Positions 1 through 8,012 are shown, numbered from the stretch's first letter. The stretch is 22,877 nucleotides of DNA from Geobacter sp. (GCA_003857395.1 RPRC01000127.1:1-22877), one strand, 5' to 3'. The notes: a model not told the origin generated them from the letters alone. Translations and numbers: made by a program.

Positions 1-300
1 AATATTCCAGTAATTCACGGCGCAGTATGCTTTGCCGCCACCTTCGGACTTGGCGATTTCTATGATGACGGCGGCATTGGCCCGCTGGGCCGCCTTGAGA
101 ACACCTCGGATGATAAAGGTGCTTCTGCCGTTTGCCGCCATGGCAATGGCATTTCCTTTGGTCAGCATGGCATGGTCGATGACTTTACCGCTGACGAGAA
201 GCGCCTTTGAATTGGGAAACAGTTTCACAATATTCTCTGGCCGTCCGATTTCTACCGCCTTGAGAAAATCATTCTGAACAGCGGATGTTTGTATACACAT
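1..300 (-). CDS. fba: Class II fructose-1,6-bisphosphate aldolase, N-terminal part (partial)
   Basis: The minus strand is open for exactly 100 codons from the ATG at 300 to the window edge, so only the N-terminus is visible. It begins MCIQTSAVQNDFLKAVEIGR and contains KLFPNSKALLVSGKVIDHAM, then a stretch with IIRGVLKAAQRANAAVIIEI and AKSEGGGKAYCAVNYWNI. The run of KAAQ-AN-AVIIEIAKSEGG is the pattern of the class II (zinc-dependent) ketose-bisphosphate aldolase family, as I remember it from Geobacter relatives. These enzymes interconvert fructose 1,6-bisphosphate with two triose phosphates in glycolysis and gluconeogenesis. The zinc ligands and catalytic residues lie beyond the window and cannot be checked. 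The start is supported by AGGAGG at 308-313, seven bases from the ATG. A MITE lies 27 bp upstream of the start codon. Other ketose-bisphosphate aldolases (tagatose type) are possible. Confidence 0.75.
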   Translation of the reverse strand, partial: MCIQTSAVQNDFLKAVEIGRPENIVKLFPNSKALLVSGKVIDHAMLTKGNAIAMAANGRSTFIIRGVLKAAQRANAAVIIEIAKSEGGGKAYCAVNYWNI

Positions 301-307
301 TTACCTA

Positions 308-313
308 CCTCCT
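308..313 (-). promoter_or_regulatory. Ribosome-binding site of the aldolase gene
   Basis: The minus strand reads AGGAGG here, seven bases before the ATG at 300. It lies between the start codon and MITE copy A, so the MITE insertion left the translation signal intact. Confidence 0.75.
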
Positions 314-327
314 ACATATGATAATTC

Positions 328-538
328 GTTTTCATCCGAAAACTCCAAAACAGAGCTATCCCCCGTTGGGCTGGGGCTTTCTCGGAGTCTCTCGTACGGC
401 TTTATGGCAAGACAGCGACAGCAAGGAAAACGCCTGAATCCAGCAAGTCGACAGTTCTGTGTCTCGGGTGGCGACCGATTACGAGAGGCTTCGAGGAAGT
501 TCCAGCCCAGCCTCTGTCGAAGCTTTCCGGATGGGGAC
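328..538. mobile_element. MITE-like non-autonomous element, copy A (211 bp, 6-bp target duplication)
   Basis: The left end reads GTTTTCATCCGAAAAC (328-343). The right end reads CTTTCCGGATGGGGAC (523-538), which is GTCCCCATCCGGAAAG on the other strand. These resemble the 16-bp ends of the IS at 6341-8012. TAATTC occurs immediately outside both ends (322-327 and 539-544), a perfect 6-bp target-site duplication. The interior has no convincing coding frame. It is an imperfect palindrome: CGGAGTCTCTCGTACGGC at 383-400 can pair with the segment at 474-493, and ACAGAG near the left end pairs with CTCTGT near the right end, so a transcript would fold into one long hairpin. About nine in ten interior positions match copy B at 6079-6286. 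It separates the aldolase gene from its likely promoter. Confidence 0.85.
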
Positions 539-642
539 TAATTCACAACGGGTCTATTCCGCCCTCATAGAGAAAAAAGCTCCCGACAAACCCTGCAGTA
601 ACACTGAAACAGACTCAATCATGCGCAAATTTCAACCCTGAC

Positions 643-671
643 TATATATCATGCCGACCGGAACAATTCAA
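643..671 (-). promoter_or_regulatory. Candidate sigma-70 promoter for the aldolase gene
   Basis: On the minus strand there is TTGAAT (666-671), a 17-base spacer and TATATA (643-648). It faces the aldolase gene. If used, its transcript would run through the whole of MITE copy A before reaching the start codon at 300, giving a leader of about 335 nt that contains the MITE hairpin. The hexamers match the consensus only partly. Confidence 0.35.
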
Positions 672-689
672 GTTTGACGGATTTATTTA

Positions 690-718
690 ATTTCCATCCA
701 GAAACTCCGGATGAAAAC
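690..718. mobile_element. 29-bp miniature of the MITE/IS family: two terminal repeats fused, with target duplication
   Basis: This segment begins ATTTCCATCCAGAAAC (690-705), a left-end sequence, and ends with TCCGGATGAAAAC (706-718), a right-end sequence, with nothing between them. TATTTA stands immediately on both sides (684-689 and 719-724), a perfect 6-bp target duplication. In the full MITE both ends contain TCCG (GAAACTCCG on the left, TTTCCGGATG on the right). Joining the ends at that shared TCCG gives GAAACTCCGGATG, exactly what is seen here. An internal deletion between short homologies in a resident MITE therefore explains it. Confidence 0.65.
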
Positions 719-724
719 TATTTA

Positions 725-1052
725 TTAAGATCTTTGTCCGCAGTCTGATCAGCCAGCAAGGCAAGCCGAGAGGGCGGAATTTTACCGTTGCTACACTGCC
801 GAACCATGAAGACTGTGGATTAATTTGCGAAGATCAGCATCATATGATATGTCTTACAATATTCATGGCTCCCGGCGCCCATTTAAATGGAATTTGGCTG
901 GCTGATTTTAGGTACTCCAGTCACGAGAAGTGTCTACTTTCCCGAAACGAAGCATCTCTCCCAGCCGATATTTTACGAGGAATGCACCTCCCCGATTATC
1001 ACCCCGTGGTCCCGATTACGTCTGGCAATCGATTTATTCCAGGAGAAACACA
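725..1052. other. Intergenic stretch upstream of mnmH, no confident gene
   Basis: Several short frames cross this stretch, and one of them (from 930) is in phase with mnmH, but the predicted peptide before residue 42 is not family-like. A possible plus-strand promoter is TTGCGA, 17 bases, then TATGTC in the 825-855 area, with a TACAAT a little downstream. Neither is strong. I see no RNA gene or repeat here. Confidence 0.4.
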
Positions 1053-2078
1053 TTGGTAGAAATTGCTGTTTTCAGCGAAACCCTCATCGATTCACACTTT
1101 CTGGTCGATGTTCGCACCCCTCTTGAATTTGAAGAAGACCATATTCCAGGTGCAGTTAATGTCCCGCTTCTGGAGAACGACGAACGGGTTGAAATCGGAA
1201 TACTCCACAAGCAACAGGGGCCGCACAAGGCAAGATTACGCGGATTGGAAATGACCGCGGCACGTTTTCCCGCTATGGTAAAAACCATCGGAGAAATGGC
1301 CGGCAATCGTCCGATAATGGTCTACTGCTGGCGCGGCGGTCTGCGCAGCAAGACAGTTACCTCGATTCTCGATCTGAGTGGTTTTCATACCATTCAACTC
1401 CAGGGAGGCTACAAAGCATACCGTACCCATGTCTCGTCATTCTTCGAGCAGTTTCGACCCAGCGGCCCCATGGTGGTGCTGCACGGGCTCACCGGCTCCG
1501 GCAAGACAACCTTCCTGCATACCATAAACACAAATCGCTATACGGTTATCGACCTGGAAGGTCTGGCAAGACACAGGGGCTCGGCTTTCGGTGCACTCGG
1601 ACTTTCCCAGAACTTGAGCCAGAAGCATTTTGATAGCAGCCTCTGGAATGAGCTGCGAAAGTCCCCCCCGGGAAGACCGGTTATCCTTGAAGGAGAGAGC
1701 CGCAGAATCGGCAGGATATCCCTGCCGGGTAATTTCTACGAGGTCATGGGCGAGAGCATCAAGATCTGGTGTGAAACATCCATGAACACACGAATCTCTC
1801 GCCTGATCACCGAGTATGGAAAGGAAGAATACCGGGAGGAGATGGCTGTCGCTTTGCTGAGAATCAGAAAAAAACTCGGCGGCGAGAAATACGATGAAAT
1901 AGCCGGATACCTGGAAAAGTGGGACCTTACCCTGTTCATGCAAGGGTTGCTGGAAAACTACTATGACAAGGTTTACTACAAGACTCGCGAATGGAAGGAA
2001 GATCGAAAGCTTTCCCTCGAAAACTATGAAGAAGCGCAACGAGAACTTGACAATTTTCTCCGGAACCGGCTGACATAA
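1053..2078 (+). CDS. mnmH: tRNA 2-selenouridine synthase (rhodanese + P-loop)
   Basis: MnmH (SelU/YbbB) replaces the sulfur of 2-thiouridine at the wobble position of Lys, Glu and Gln tRNAs with selenium from selenophosphate, through a geranylated intermediate. The 341-aa protein has an N-terminal rhodanese domain (about residues 10-125) with the catalytic cysteine in YCWRGGLRS (Cys92). A Walker A motif GLTGSGKT follows at 145-152 in a C-terminal nucleotide-binding domain, where LEGLARHRGSAFG and ILEGESRRIG are typical of the family. I chose the TTG at 1053 as start: AGGAG lies at 1041-1045, seven bases upstream, and the rhodanese domain begins just after. The longer in-frame ATG at 930 adds 41 residues with no family character. 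E. coli YbbB is somewhat longer (about 364 aa). The gene is monocistronic and ends at a strong terminator. Its presence implies that the cell makes selenophosphate (SelD). Confidence 0.93.
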   Translation: MVEIAVFSETLIDSHFLVDVRTPLEFEEDHIPGAVNVPLLENDERVEIGILHKQQGPHKARLRGLEMTAARFPAMVKTIGEMAGNRPIMVYCWRGGLRSKTVTSILDLSGFHTIQLQGGYKAYRTHVSSFFEQFRPSGPMVVLHGLTGSGKTTFLHTINTNRYTVIDLEGLARHRGSAFGALGLSQNLSQKHFDSSLWNELRKSPPGRPVILEGESRRIGRISLPGNFYEVMGESIKIWCETSMNTRISRLITEYGKEEYREEMAVALLRIRKKLGGEKYDEIAGYLEKWDLTLFMQGLLENYYDKVYYKTREWKEDRKLSLENYEEAQRELDNFLRNRLT

Positions 2079-2102
2079 CGATGTGCTGCAGTTTTTGAAA
2101 AA

Positions 2103-2135
2103 GAAAAGGGCGTCCAATGCGGGGGCGCCCTTTTC
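2103..2135. terminator. Bidirectional rho-independent terminator between mnmH and mcp1
   Basis: GAAAAGGGCG (2103-2112) pairs perfectly with CGCCCTTTTC (2126-2135) around a 13-base loop. The plus strand continues in T's within the right arm. The minus strand continues into TTTTTC. It serves both mnmH and the convergent chemoreceptor gene. Confidence 0.8.
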
Positions 2136-2182
2136 CATGCCGACTGAAGACCTCTCAGCGTGTGTCTGTTCTCAGCCTTATT

Positions 2183-2301
2183 CCAATTCCATATCAAGGC
2201 CCTCTCTGCGTTGGCTCGTCCTCGGCTGCTCAACATACTCTTCAGTACGCCTCGCAGCCTCAATCCTCGCCGCCTTGAGATCATCCTTGATCTGGAATTG
2301 G
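2183..2301. repeat. Palindromic intergenic element with 17-bp inverted arms
   Basis: CCAATTCCATATCAAGG (2183-2199) pairs at 16 of 17 positions with CCTTGATCTGGAATTGG (2285-2301). Weaker matching continues outward almost to the stop codon of the chemoreceptor gene at 2304-2306. The 85-base interior is rich in CTCG and CCTCG and has no gene. Similar palindromes are, from memory, common between genes in Geobacter relatives. It may be a MITE or a hairpin that protects the 3' end of the receptor mRNA. Only one copy is present here, so its family status cannot be judged. Confidence 0.6.
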
Positions 2302-2303
2302 TA

Positions 2304-3935
2304 TTATACTGCCAGCTTGAAAGTTCCTACCAACTGTTGTAACTCTTCGGCAAGGCGTGACAGCTGATTTGCCGCGGCAGCGGACTCCTGGGAGCCCTTG
2401 GCCGTCTCATGGACAACTTCGGTAATCTGCTGGATATTATTTGTTATCTCATTGGTAGTAGCGGTCTGCTCTTCAGCTGCGGTGGCAATCTGATTGATTT
2501 GCATGGTAACCGAGTTGGCCTGCTCAAGAATCTCCTGAAGCGCCTGGCCGGACCGTGCCGCGTCGACGGTACCTTTTTCCACCTCGCGAACCCCCTCTTG
2601 CATCGAGTGGACAGCGCCTTTCGTCTCCATCTGAATGGCCTTGATCATAGCACCTATTTCCTTGGTAGCCTTGGTGGTGCGTTCCGCAAGTGCGCGAACC
2701 TCGTCGGCCACGACTGCGAAGCCACGACCCTGTTCACCGGCACGCGCCGCCTCGATGGCAGCATTGAGGGCCAGGAGATTAGTCTGGTCAGCAATGTCTT
2801 CGATAGTACCGACAATCTCACCGATCTGATCGGAACGCGCACCAAGGCTTTCCACGGTGCAGGCGGATTCCTTCACCCGCTCAGCAATACGACTCATTTC
2901 ATCCACCGTTTCCTGGACAACTGCAAAACCCGAGGAAGCCGAATCGCTGGCACGTTGCGAGCTTTCCACTGCCATCAGACAGTTGTTGGCAATCTCGGTA
3001 CTGGTGCAGGACATTTCCTCGCTGGCAGTGGCCACGGTGCCGGCCTGGGCGGCCACTTCCTCGGCCCCGGTTGCGATCTGCTCAGATGTGGCATAGAGCT
3101 GAGTGGAAGCAGAGGCAACCTGCTCAGCGGTCGACTTGATGGAGGTTACCATTGAGTGCATTGATTCAAGCATCCGATTTATGGCACGTCCAAGGTCACC
3201 GATCTCATCTCTGGCAAAAATATTGATCTTGGTTGAAAGGTCGCCATCGGCAACATTGCCCATGGCAGCGGAAACCCTGTTGAGACGGGTGACAAAATTG
3301 TTGGTAAGAAAAATCGCTCCGGCCAGTCCGAGGAGAAAGGCGATGCTGCCGACAATAATCATCAACAGCCTGTTCCGGTTAAAATCGCTCTCCGCACTCT
3401 CATACGCAGCCTTGACGTTGTTTTCCTGGTAGGAAACCTGGGCCTCAAAGGTCTCTTGGAGTTTTTTCGTCAGAGGGATCGCTTCTTTCAGTAAGACAGT
3501 GAGGGCTTCAGTTTTTTTGTTGGCCAGGGCAAGCTCGATGACACGATTGTTTGCTGCCGCAGCTGGGCTCGCCTGTAGTGTCGATGCCTCGATGAGCGCG
3601 ATGCCTTTCGAGGTTTTTTCGACCCCTGAAAGCAACTTTACATTCTCCCGGTAGGACGATCTCGCTTCTTCAATTTCCTTTTTCAACTGGGCAATCTCGT
3701 TTACATCACTGACCAAGACCAATTTCTGGACTGAAATTTCCAATTGGTCAAGGGCATCCATTGCCCGAAAGGCATAGAGGGTTTTCTGATACTCTCCGTT
3801 GACAATTCCAGCCATGGAATCTTTGACCTTCGAGGTATTATGAAGGCCATAAAAGACTGTAACGACCAGCATCAACAATATGAAACCGAACACTAACCCC
3901 ATCTTTGGACCAATTTTCATCTTGGCGAAAATCAT
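2304..3935 (-). CDS. Methyl-accepting chemotaxis protein (4HB sensor, HAMP, MA domain), paralogue 1
   Basis: A transmembrane chemoreceptor that signals to the CheA-CheW complex. The N-terminus has a membrane segment (about residues 12-30). A periplasmic helical region of about 155 residues follows, of the four-helix-bundle MCP type and with no other recognisable ligand domain. A second membrane segment lies at 190-211, then a HAMP domain to about 264 and the cytoplasmic coiled-coil signalling domain. The hairpin tip reads [20 protein letters not shown], the CheA/CheW-binding signature. The C-terminus is GTFKLAV, without a CheR-binding pentapeptide. I chose the ATG at 3935 ([11 protein letters not shown]): AGGAG is eight bases upstream, and this gives 543 aa, equal to the paralogue. 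The ATG at 3941 is only two bases from the same AGGAG. The ligand is unknown. The neighbour at 4347-5978 is a close paralogue with its own terminator. Confidence 0.93.
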   Translation of the reverse strand: MIFAKMKIGPKMGLVFGFILLMLVVTVFYGLHNTSKVKDSMAGIVNGEYQKTLYAFRAMDALDQLEISVQKLVLVSDVNEIAQLKKEIEEARSSYRENVKLLSGVEKTSKGIALIEASTLQASPAAAANNRVIELALANKKTEALTVLLKEAIPLTKKLQETFEAQVSYQENNVKAAYESAESDFNRNRLLMIIVGSIAFLLGLAGAIFLTNNFVTRLNRVSAAMGNVADGDLSTKINIFARDEIGDLGRAINRMLESMHSMVTSIKSTAEQVASASTQLYATSEQIATGAEEVAAQAGTVATASEEMSCTSTEIANNCLMAVESSQRASDSASSGFAVVQETVDEMSRIAERVKESACTVESLGARSDQIGEIVGTIEDIADQTNLLALNAAIEAARAGEQGRGFAVVADEVRALAERTTKATKEIGAMIKAIQMETKGAVHSMQEGVREVEKGTVDAARSGQALQEILEQANSVTMQINQIATAAEEQTATTNEITNNIQQITEVVHETAKGSQESAAAANQLSRLAEELQQLVGTFKLAV

Positions 3936-4058
3936 TGTCATCTCTCCTATCTTAGTTTGTCGTTGAAGCCAGGCTGTGTGATTTGAGCTACCGCACCGGC
4001 ATCAGTACATAAAAAGTTTGTCGAATTCAGCTCTTGAGACAAACCGCATTTTCTATAT

Positions 4059-4085
4059 TTTTCGTCAAGAGTCGACACAACTTTA
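4059..4085 (-). promoter_or_regulatory. Candidate sigma-28 (FliA) promoter for chemoreceptor 1
   Basis: The minus strand reads TAAAGTTG (4078-4085), 11 bases, then GACGAAAA (4059-4066). The enterobacterial sigma-28 consensus is TAAAGTTT-N11-GCCGATAA, so 7 of 8 and 6 of 8 positions match with the exact spacing. It lies about 125 bp upstream of the start codon. Flagellar-regulon control of a chemoreceptor gene is expected in general. Whether this site is used is inference. Confidence 0.45.
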
Positions 4086-4197
4086 GCTTATTTTTAATTA
4101 AATATTTAAATCTTGATGTGTTCCTGTTAACATAGAATGCACCTATCAAGCTAAAACTCGAGAGATTATGCCTGCTAAGGCGCGCAACCAAAACTAA

Positions 4198-4231
4198 GAA
4201 AAGGGGTGCCCCACCCGGGACACCCCTTTTC
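4198..4231 (-). terminator. Rho-independent terminator of chemoreceptor 2
   Basis: GAAAAGGGGTGCCCC (4198-4212) and GGGACACCCCTTTTC (4217-4231) form a 15-bp stem with one mismatch and a 4-base loop. It lies about 115 bp beyond the stop of the receptor gene at 4347. The arms end in four T's in either direction, so it may act both ways. Confidence 0.75.
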
Positions 4232-4346
4232 TTTCAGACAAAACATCGCTCAGCATGTTACAGGTACTTTGAATGCTAACCAGGCTAAGTTCGCCTTAAT
4301 CCGTAAAAAAACACGCCGATCATGCAGCTTTGATGCAAACCGATTA

Positions 4347-5978
4347 TTAAACTGCCAGCTTAAAATTACCCACCAGATGGGTCAACTCATCGGCTAATCG
4401 GGAAAGCTGATTAGCCGAGGACGCCGACTCCTGGGAGCCCTTCGCCGTTTCATGGACGACATCGGTGATCTGCTGAATGTTATTCGTTATTTCGTTAGTC
4501 GTTGCAGTTTGCTGCTCAGCAGCAGTGGCGATCTGGTTGATTTGCATGGTAACCGCATTGGCCTGCTCAAGAATTTCCTGGAGAGCGATCCCTGACCGTG
4601 AAGCATCGGCAGTGCCTTTCTCTACTGCTCGCACGCCTTCTTCCATAGAAATTACCGCACCCTTGGTTTCCATCTGAATCGCCTTGATCATGGCGCCGAT
4701 TTCCTTGGTGGCTTTGGTGGTTCGCTCCGCAAGGGCCCGAACTTCATCTGCCACGACCGCAAATCCACGACCCTGCTCACCGGCTCGTGCCGCCTCGATC
4801 GCCGCGTTCAGCGCCAGCAGATTTGTCTGGTCGGCAATATCTTCAATAGTACCGACGATTTCACCAATTTGGTCGGAGCGCGCACCAAGGCTTTCCACAG
4901 TACAGGCAGATTCCTTTACCCGTTCAGCAATGCGTCCCATTTCTTCAACAGTTTCCTGAACAACCGCAAAACCGGAAGATGCCGAATCACTTGCCAGTTT
5001 AGAGCTTTCCACAGCCATCAGGCAATTATTGGCGATCTCCGAACTGGTGCAGGCCATCTCTTCGCTGGCCGTGGCCACCGTGCCGGCTTGAGCTGCCACC
5101 TCTTCCGTTCCCGTTGCAATCTGGTCGGAAGTGGCATAAAGCTGGGTGGAAGCGGAGGCAACCTGTTCCGCAGTAGTCTTGATTGACGCCACCATAACGT
5201 TCATGGAAGTCAGCATCCGATTGATGGCATGGCCAAGGTCGCCGATCTCATCATTGGCAAATATTTTAAGCTGAGTGGAAATATCGCCGTCCGCAATACT
5301 TCCCATCGAAGCAGCAAGCCGTTTAAGGCGTGTCACGAAATTGTTGATCAGGAAGATAGCACCCGCAAGGCCGAGGATAAAGGCCAGAGCACCCGCAATC
5401 GCAATTAAAATGCACTGCCGTTCGTACACCTTGACAGCATTTTCATAGGCGGCCTTAACATTGGCTTCCTGAAACGACACCTGTGCCTCGAAAGTATCCT
5501 GGAGCTTTTTCGTCAGCGGACCCGCCTGACTCTGAAAGAGACTGAAGGCAGCTTCTTTCTTGTTGGCCAAGGCAAGTTCGACAACCTGATTATTCGCCGC
5601 GGCAGCAGCCTTCGCTTCCGACCTCGAAACCTCAAGAAGCTTGAGACCCTGCGGATCTTTTTCGAGCTCCTCCAATTGTTTCAAACTCTCACGATAATCC
5701 GATCGGGCCTCCTCAAGCGCCTTCTTCAGACGTATAATCTCATTCGGCTCACTGACCATGACAAGTTCCTGAATTGAAATCACCAGATTGTTGAGAGCAT
5801 TCTTGGCCCTGAAGGCATAGACAGTCTTCTGGTATTCGCCCGTAACCAGTCCCTCCATCGACTTCTTTACCGTCGAAGTTCCACTGATTCCGAAATAGAT
5901 GATCAGCAGCATCATGACCAGCACAAATCCGAACACCAATCCCATCTTAGGTCCAATCCTCAACTTCGCAAAAATCAT
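4347..5978 (-). CDS. Methyl-accepting chemotaxis protein (4HB sensor, HAMP, MA domain), paralogue 2
   Basis: Same architecture and, from the ATG at 5978, the same 543-aa length as the receptor at 2304-3935. It has a membrane segment near the N-terminus, a helical periplasmic sensor, a second membrane segment near 190-211, HAMP and the MA signalling domain. It ends NFKLAV. The two signalling domains are about 91 % identical, including a run of 94 identical residues across the hairpin tip. The sensor halves differ far more, so the two probably share a signalling array but detect different stimuli. The frame stays open upstream to 6068. I reject that extension because GGGGGAGG stands just before the tandem ATGs at 5981 and 5978, and the MIFAK start matches the paralogue. 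MITE copy B lies about 100 bp upstream of the start. Confidence 0.93.
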   Translation of the reverse strand: MIFAKLRIGPKMGLVFGFVLVMMLLIIYFGISGTSTVKKSMEGLVTGEYQKTVYAFRAKNALNNLVISIQELVMVSEPNEIIRLKKALEEARSDYRESLKQLEELEKDPQGLKLLEVSRSEAKAAAAANNQVVELALANKKEAAFSLFQSQAGPLTKKLQDTFEAQVSFQEANVKAAYENAVKVYERQCILIAIAGALAFILGLAGAIFLINNFVTRLKRLAASMGSIADGDISTQLKIFANDEIGDLGHAINRMLTSMNVMVASIKTTAEQVASASTQLYATSDQIATGTEEVAAQAGTVATASEEMACTSSEIANNCLMAVESSKLASDSASSGFAVVQETVEEMGRIAERVKESACTVESLGARSDQIGEIVGTIEDIADQTNLLALNAAIEAARAGEQGRGFAVVADEVRALAERTTKATKEIGAMIKAIQMETKGAVISMEEGVRAVEKGTADASRSGIALQEILEQANAVTMQINQIATAAEQQTATTNEITNNIQQITDVVHETAKGSQESASSANQLSRLADELTHLVGNFKLAV

Positions 5979-6078
5979 CATAACCTCCCCCGTTTTGTAA
6001 CAGATTGCTATCCATAAATTTCGACACAGTATGTCCAGCCAGGCAATGTACAATTCAAAGCAACTCAAGAACTAACTA

Positions 6079-6286
6079 GACATCCGGAAACTCCGAAACA
6101 GAGCTATCCCTCATTGGGCTGGGGCTTTCTCGGAGTCTCTCGTACGGCTTTATGGCAAGACGGCGACAGCAAGGAAAGCTCCTGAATCCAGCAGGCAGCC
6201 TGTTCTGTGTCTCGGGTCGCGGCCGATTACGAGAGGCTTCGAGGAAGTTACAGTCCAGCCTCTGTCGAGACTTTCCGGATCAAATC
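6079..6286. mobile_element. MITE-like non-autonomous element, copy B (about 208 bp)
   Basis: It runs from GACATCCGGAAACTCC (6079) to CTTTCCGGATCAAATC (6271-6286) and matches copy A along its whole length in the same orientation. Flanking hexamers are TAACTA (6073-6078) and TAACTT (6287-6292), five of six identical. This fits an older insertion with a 3-base loss at the left tip. The internal palindrome is kept: CGGAGTCTCTCGTACGGC at 6131-6148 faces the segment at 6222-6241. It lies upstream of chemoreceptor 2 and only 54 bp from the IS left end. Confidence 0.75.
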
Positions 6287-6340
6287 TAACTTAGCCAACA
6301 ACAATAATCTCTTCGACATTAACCATCATAACTTTAACTA

Positions 6341-8012
6341 GTGTCCATCCGGAAACCCCAGTTTGAAACGCACGGGACCTCCGGTTTCAGTTGATAGTTT
6401 TGACATTCGGTCGTTTTAACTACCCTGTAACCAGTTTTATCTGCTCTTTTTCAATTTTATGACGCACTGCTCCCGTCAAGTGGTTTTGCATTGCGACTGG
6501 TGGCTTTTTCAGGCCGCTTCCAGTTTGATCCTGGCGATCACCTGGAGGTTGTAGGCAAAGATCGAACTCCAGACGTAGCTCTTGAATCCGTCCCAGCCCT
6601 TCCAGGTGCAGCGGTCAAGACCAAAGGCACGTTTGAGCGTGGAAATGTTGGCTTCGATCCCGGCACGGAAGTTCCGCAGCTTCTTGTACACCCAGGTGCT
6701 CTTGGCCATATCAAGTACCGTTAGTCCACGCTTCTTGGCAAAGACTACATCCTTTACCTTCAGTTCTTTTGCCGTTGACAGGTTGTCCTTGGAGGCAAAG
6801 CCGCCGTCGGCACTTACTTGGCGCGGCATCTTGCTGAAGGTTTTCTCGTGTCGCTCCAGCATGGAAAGGTACTTTTCCGAGTCAGCCGGGTTGCCTTTGG
6901 CAATCAGGCAGTCGAGGATCAGGTTGGATGCGCCGCCGGTCAGAAATATCTTGTGGCCGAACAGGGTCTCACGCCTCTTCTTGACAATGATGTCGGTGTG
7001 ATCTTCGAAGAACGAAACTACCTTTTCCGAAACCGGAACCTTCTCGTTACGGAATACCCGCCGCTCGGTCTGGCTGATGACCTTTTCCAGCAGGCCCACG
7101 GCCCGCTTCAACTGGGCGATAAGATTCAGGGCGGTAAGCATGTCTCCAAGGCCGTTTGCCCGGTACGCCTCCAAAGCCGCGATTGCGTCCTTGGCATAGC
7201 CGACAACCTTACCGGCGTAGTGCGTCAGGTCACGATAGGCCGCGACCCGGTCCTCTTCCTTCTTGGCGTTGAGAACAACCATCAGCCGCTTCTTTACTAC
7301 GCGACAATGGTCGCAATAGCGATAGTCGGGACGGGGAACAAGGGTATGACCTTCTGCCAGCCAGCGGGTGATAACCCTGATGCCATCACAGAGCAGGGTG
7401 GAATCAGTGGGGTCGTGGATGTTGCTCTCGACGACGGTTGAGTCAATCCGTACCTTGCGGCCGCTTTCTATGCCGGCTTCCCGAGCATAGTGCACGAGGC
7501 ATTGATGGACTGCCTCCCAGGTCTCTTCGGAGAGAGGTTTTATGTTTTCCTGAAGAGTTGATGACGAGGGATACTGCCCCATCTCCAGACGGGCAAAGGC
7601 TCGAAAGCATTTGGAATCCTCAAGATGAAACGCAAGCTCTTCATAGGAAAGGTTCCGGACTTGCTTCAGAGCAACACAACGCAGCACCTGCTCAGCGGTC
7701 ATGCCTTCCCGACCGGTATCCTTGCGGTAGGCTCGTGTCAGGTCAGCGTACACGAGATCAAGCATCTTTGGCGTGGCATCAAGTATCTCGGAAAATACGG
7801 CCAGTTCCTTACCGATATCATGGCGCATCGTGACAGAAAATATGCTCATCTGTCGTGTCAGTTTTTGTCGCATCAGGAGAACCCCTAAAACCATAATATG
7901 TAATGTTTACAGCCTGTTATGGTTTGTAGGATACCATAAATCGTGAGAAAACTGAACCATTTTCTGCGAAATATTTTAACAAATACAACAGGTTACGTTT
8001 CCGGATGGAAAC
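6341..8012 (-). mobile_element. Complete IS element, ISNCY family (ISDol1-like), 1,672 bp
   Basis: The left end GTGTCCATCCGGAAAC (6341-6356) and the right end GTTTCCGGATGGAAAC (7997-8012) are inverted repeats matching at 15 of 16 positions. TAACTA flanks both sides (6335-6340 and 8013-8018), a perfect 6-bp target duplication. One transposase gene on the minus strand fills most of the element. Length and duplication size fit what I recall for the ISDol1 group of ISNCY. With intact ends, duplication and open frame, it looks recently active. Its ends are shared with the two MITEs and the 29-bp miniature. Confidence 0.88.
6509..7873 (-). CDS. ISNCY-family (ISDol1-like) DDE transposase
   Basis: A 454-aa protein from the ATG at 7873 (MRQKLTRQMSIFS). 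AGGGG lies eight bases upstream, and an ATG at 7894 would add seven residues. A conserved N-terminal region (EGMTAEQVLRCVALKQVRNL, then SYEELAFHLEDS) precedes a DDE/RNase H-like core. Candidate catalytic residues are Asp144 in RIDSTVVES, Asp356 in VSADGGFAS and Glu407 in AGIEANISTLKR, which is followed by the typical YNLQVIAR end. A CDHCRVVKKR segment in the middle carries a small Cys/His pair (CDHC). It catalyses transposition of its own element and could move the MITEs, whose ends are alike. The frame is intact. The exact family name is from memory; IS1182/IS5-type labels are also used for such proteins. Confidence 0.88.
   Translation of the reverse strand: MRQKLTRQMSIFSVTMRHDIGKELAVFSEILDATPKMLDLVYADLTRAYRKDTGREGMTAEQVLRCVALKQVRNLSYEELAFHLEDSKCFRAFARLEMGQYPSSSTLQENIKPLSEETWEAVHQCLVHYAREAGIESGRKVRIDSTVVESNIHDPTDSTLLCDGIRVITRWLAEGHTLVPRPDYRYCDHCRVVKKRLMVVLNAKKEEDRVAAYRDLTHYAGKVVGYAKDAIAALEAYRANGLGDMLTALNLIAQLKRAVGLLEKVISQTERRVFRNEKVPVSEKVVSFFEDHTDIIVKKRRETLFGHKIFLTGGASNLILDCLIAKGNPADSEKYLSMLERHEKTFSKMPRQVSADGGFASKDNLSTAKELKVKDVVFAKKRGLTVLDMAKSTWVYKKLRNFRAGIEANISTLKRAFGLDRCTWKGWDGFKSYVWSSIFAYNLQVIARIKLEAA

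Noticed and set aside
328..538. Possibility that the 210-bp repeats are a riboswitch or small RNA gene
   Set aside because: Target duplications and IS-like ends explain the boundaries better. I see no match to known riboswitch cores. A transcribed structured RNA inside the MITE remains possible.
930..1052. Upstream ATG extension of mnmH
   Set aside because: The 41 extra residues are not rhodanese-like, and the TTG at 1053 has a well-spaced AGGAG.
2409..3155. Long plus-strand open frame (248 codons) inside chemoreceptor 1
   Set aside because: It is antisense to a well-conserved receptor and its peptide has no family features. The coiled-coil codon pattern leaves the reverse frame open.
4347..6068. 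573-codon form of chemoreceptor 2
   Set aside because: The extra N-terminal residues precede the strong GGGGGAGG site and have no counterpart in the paralogue.
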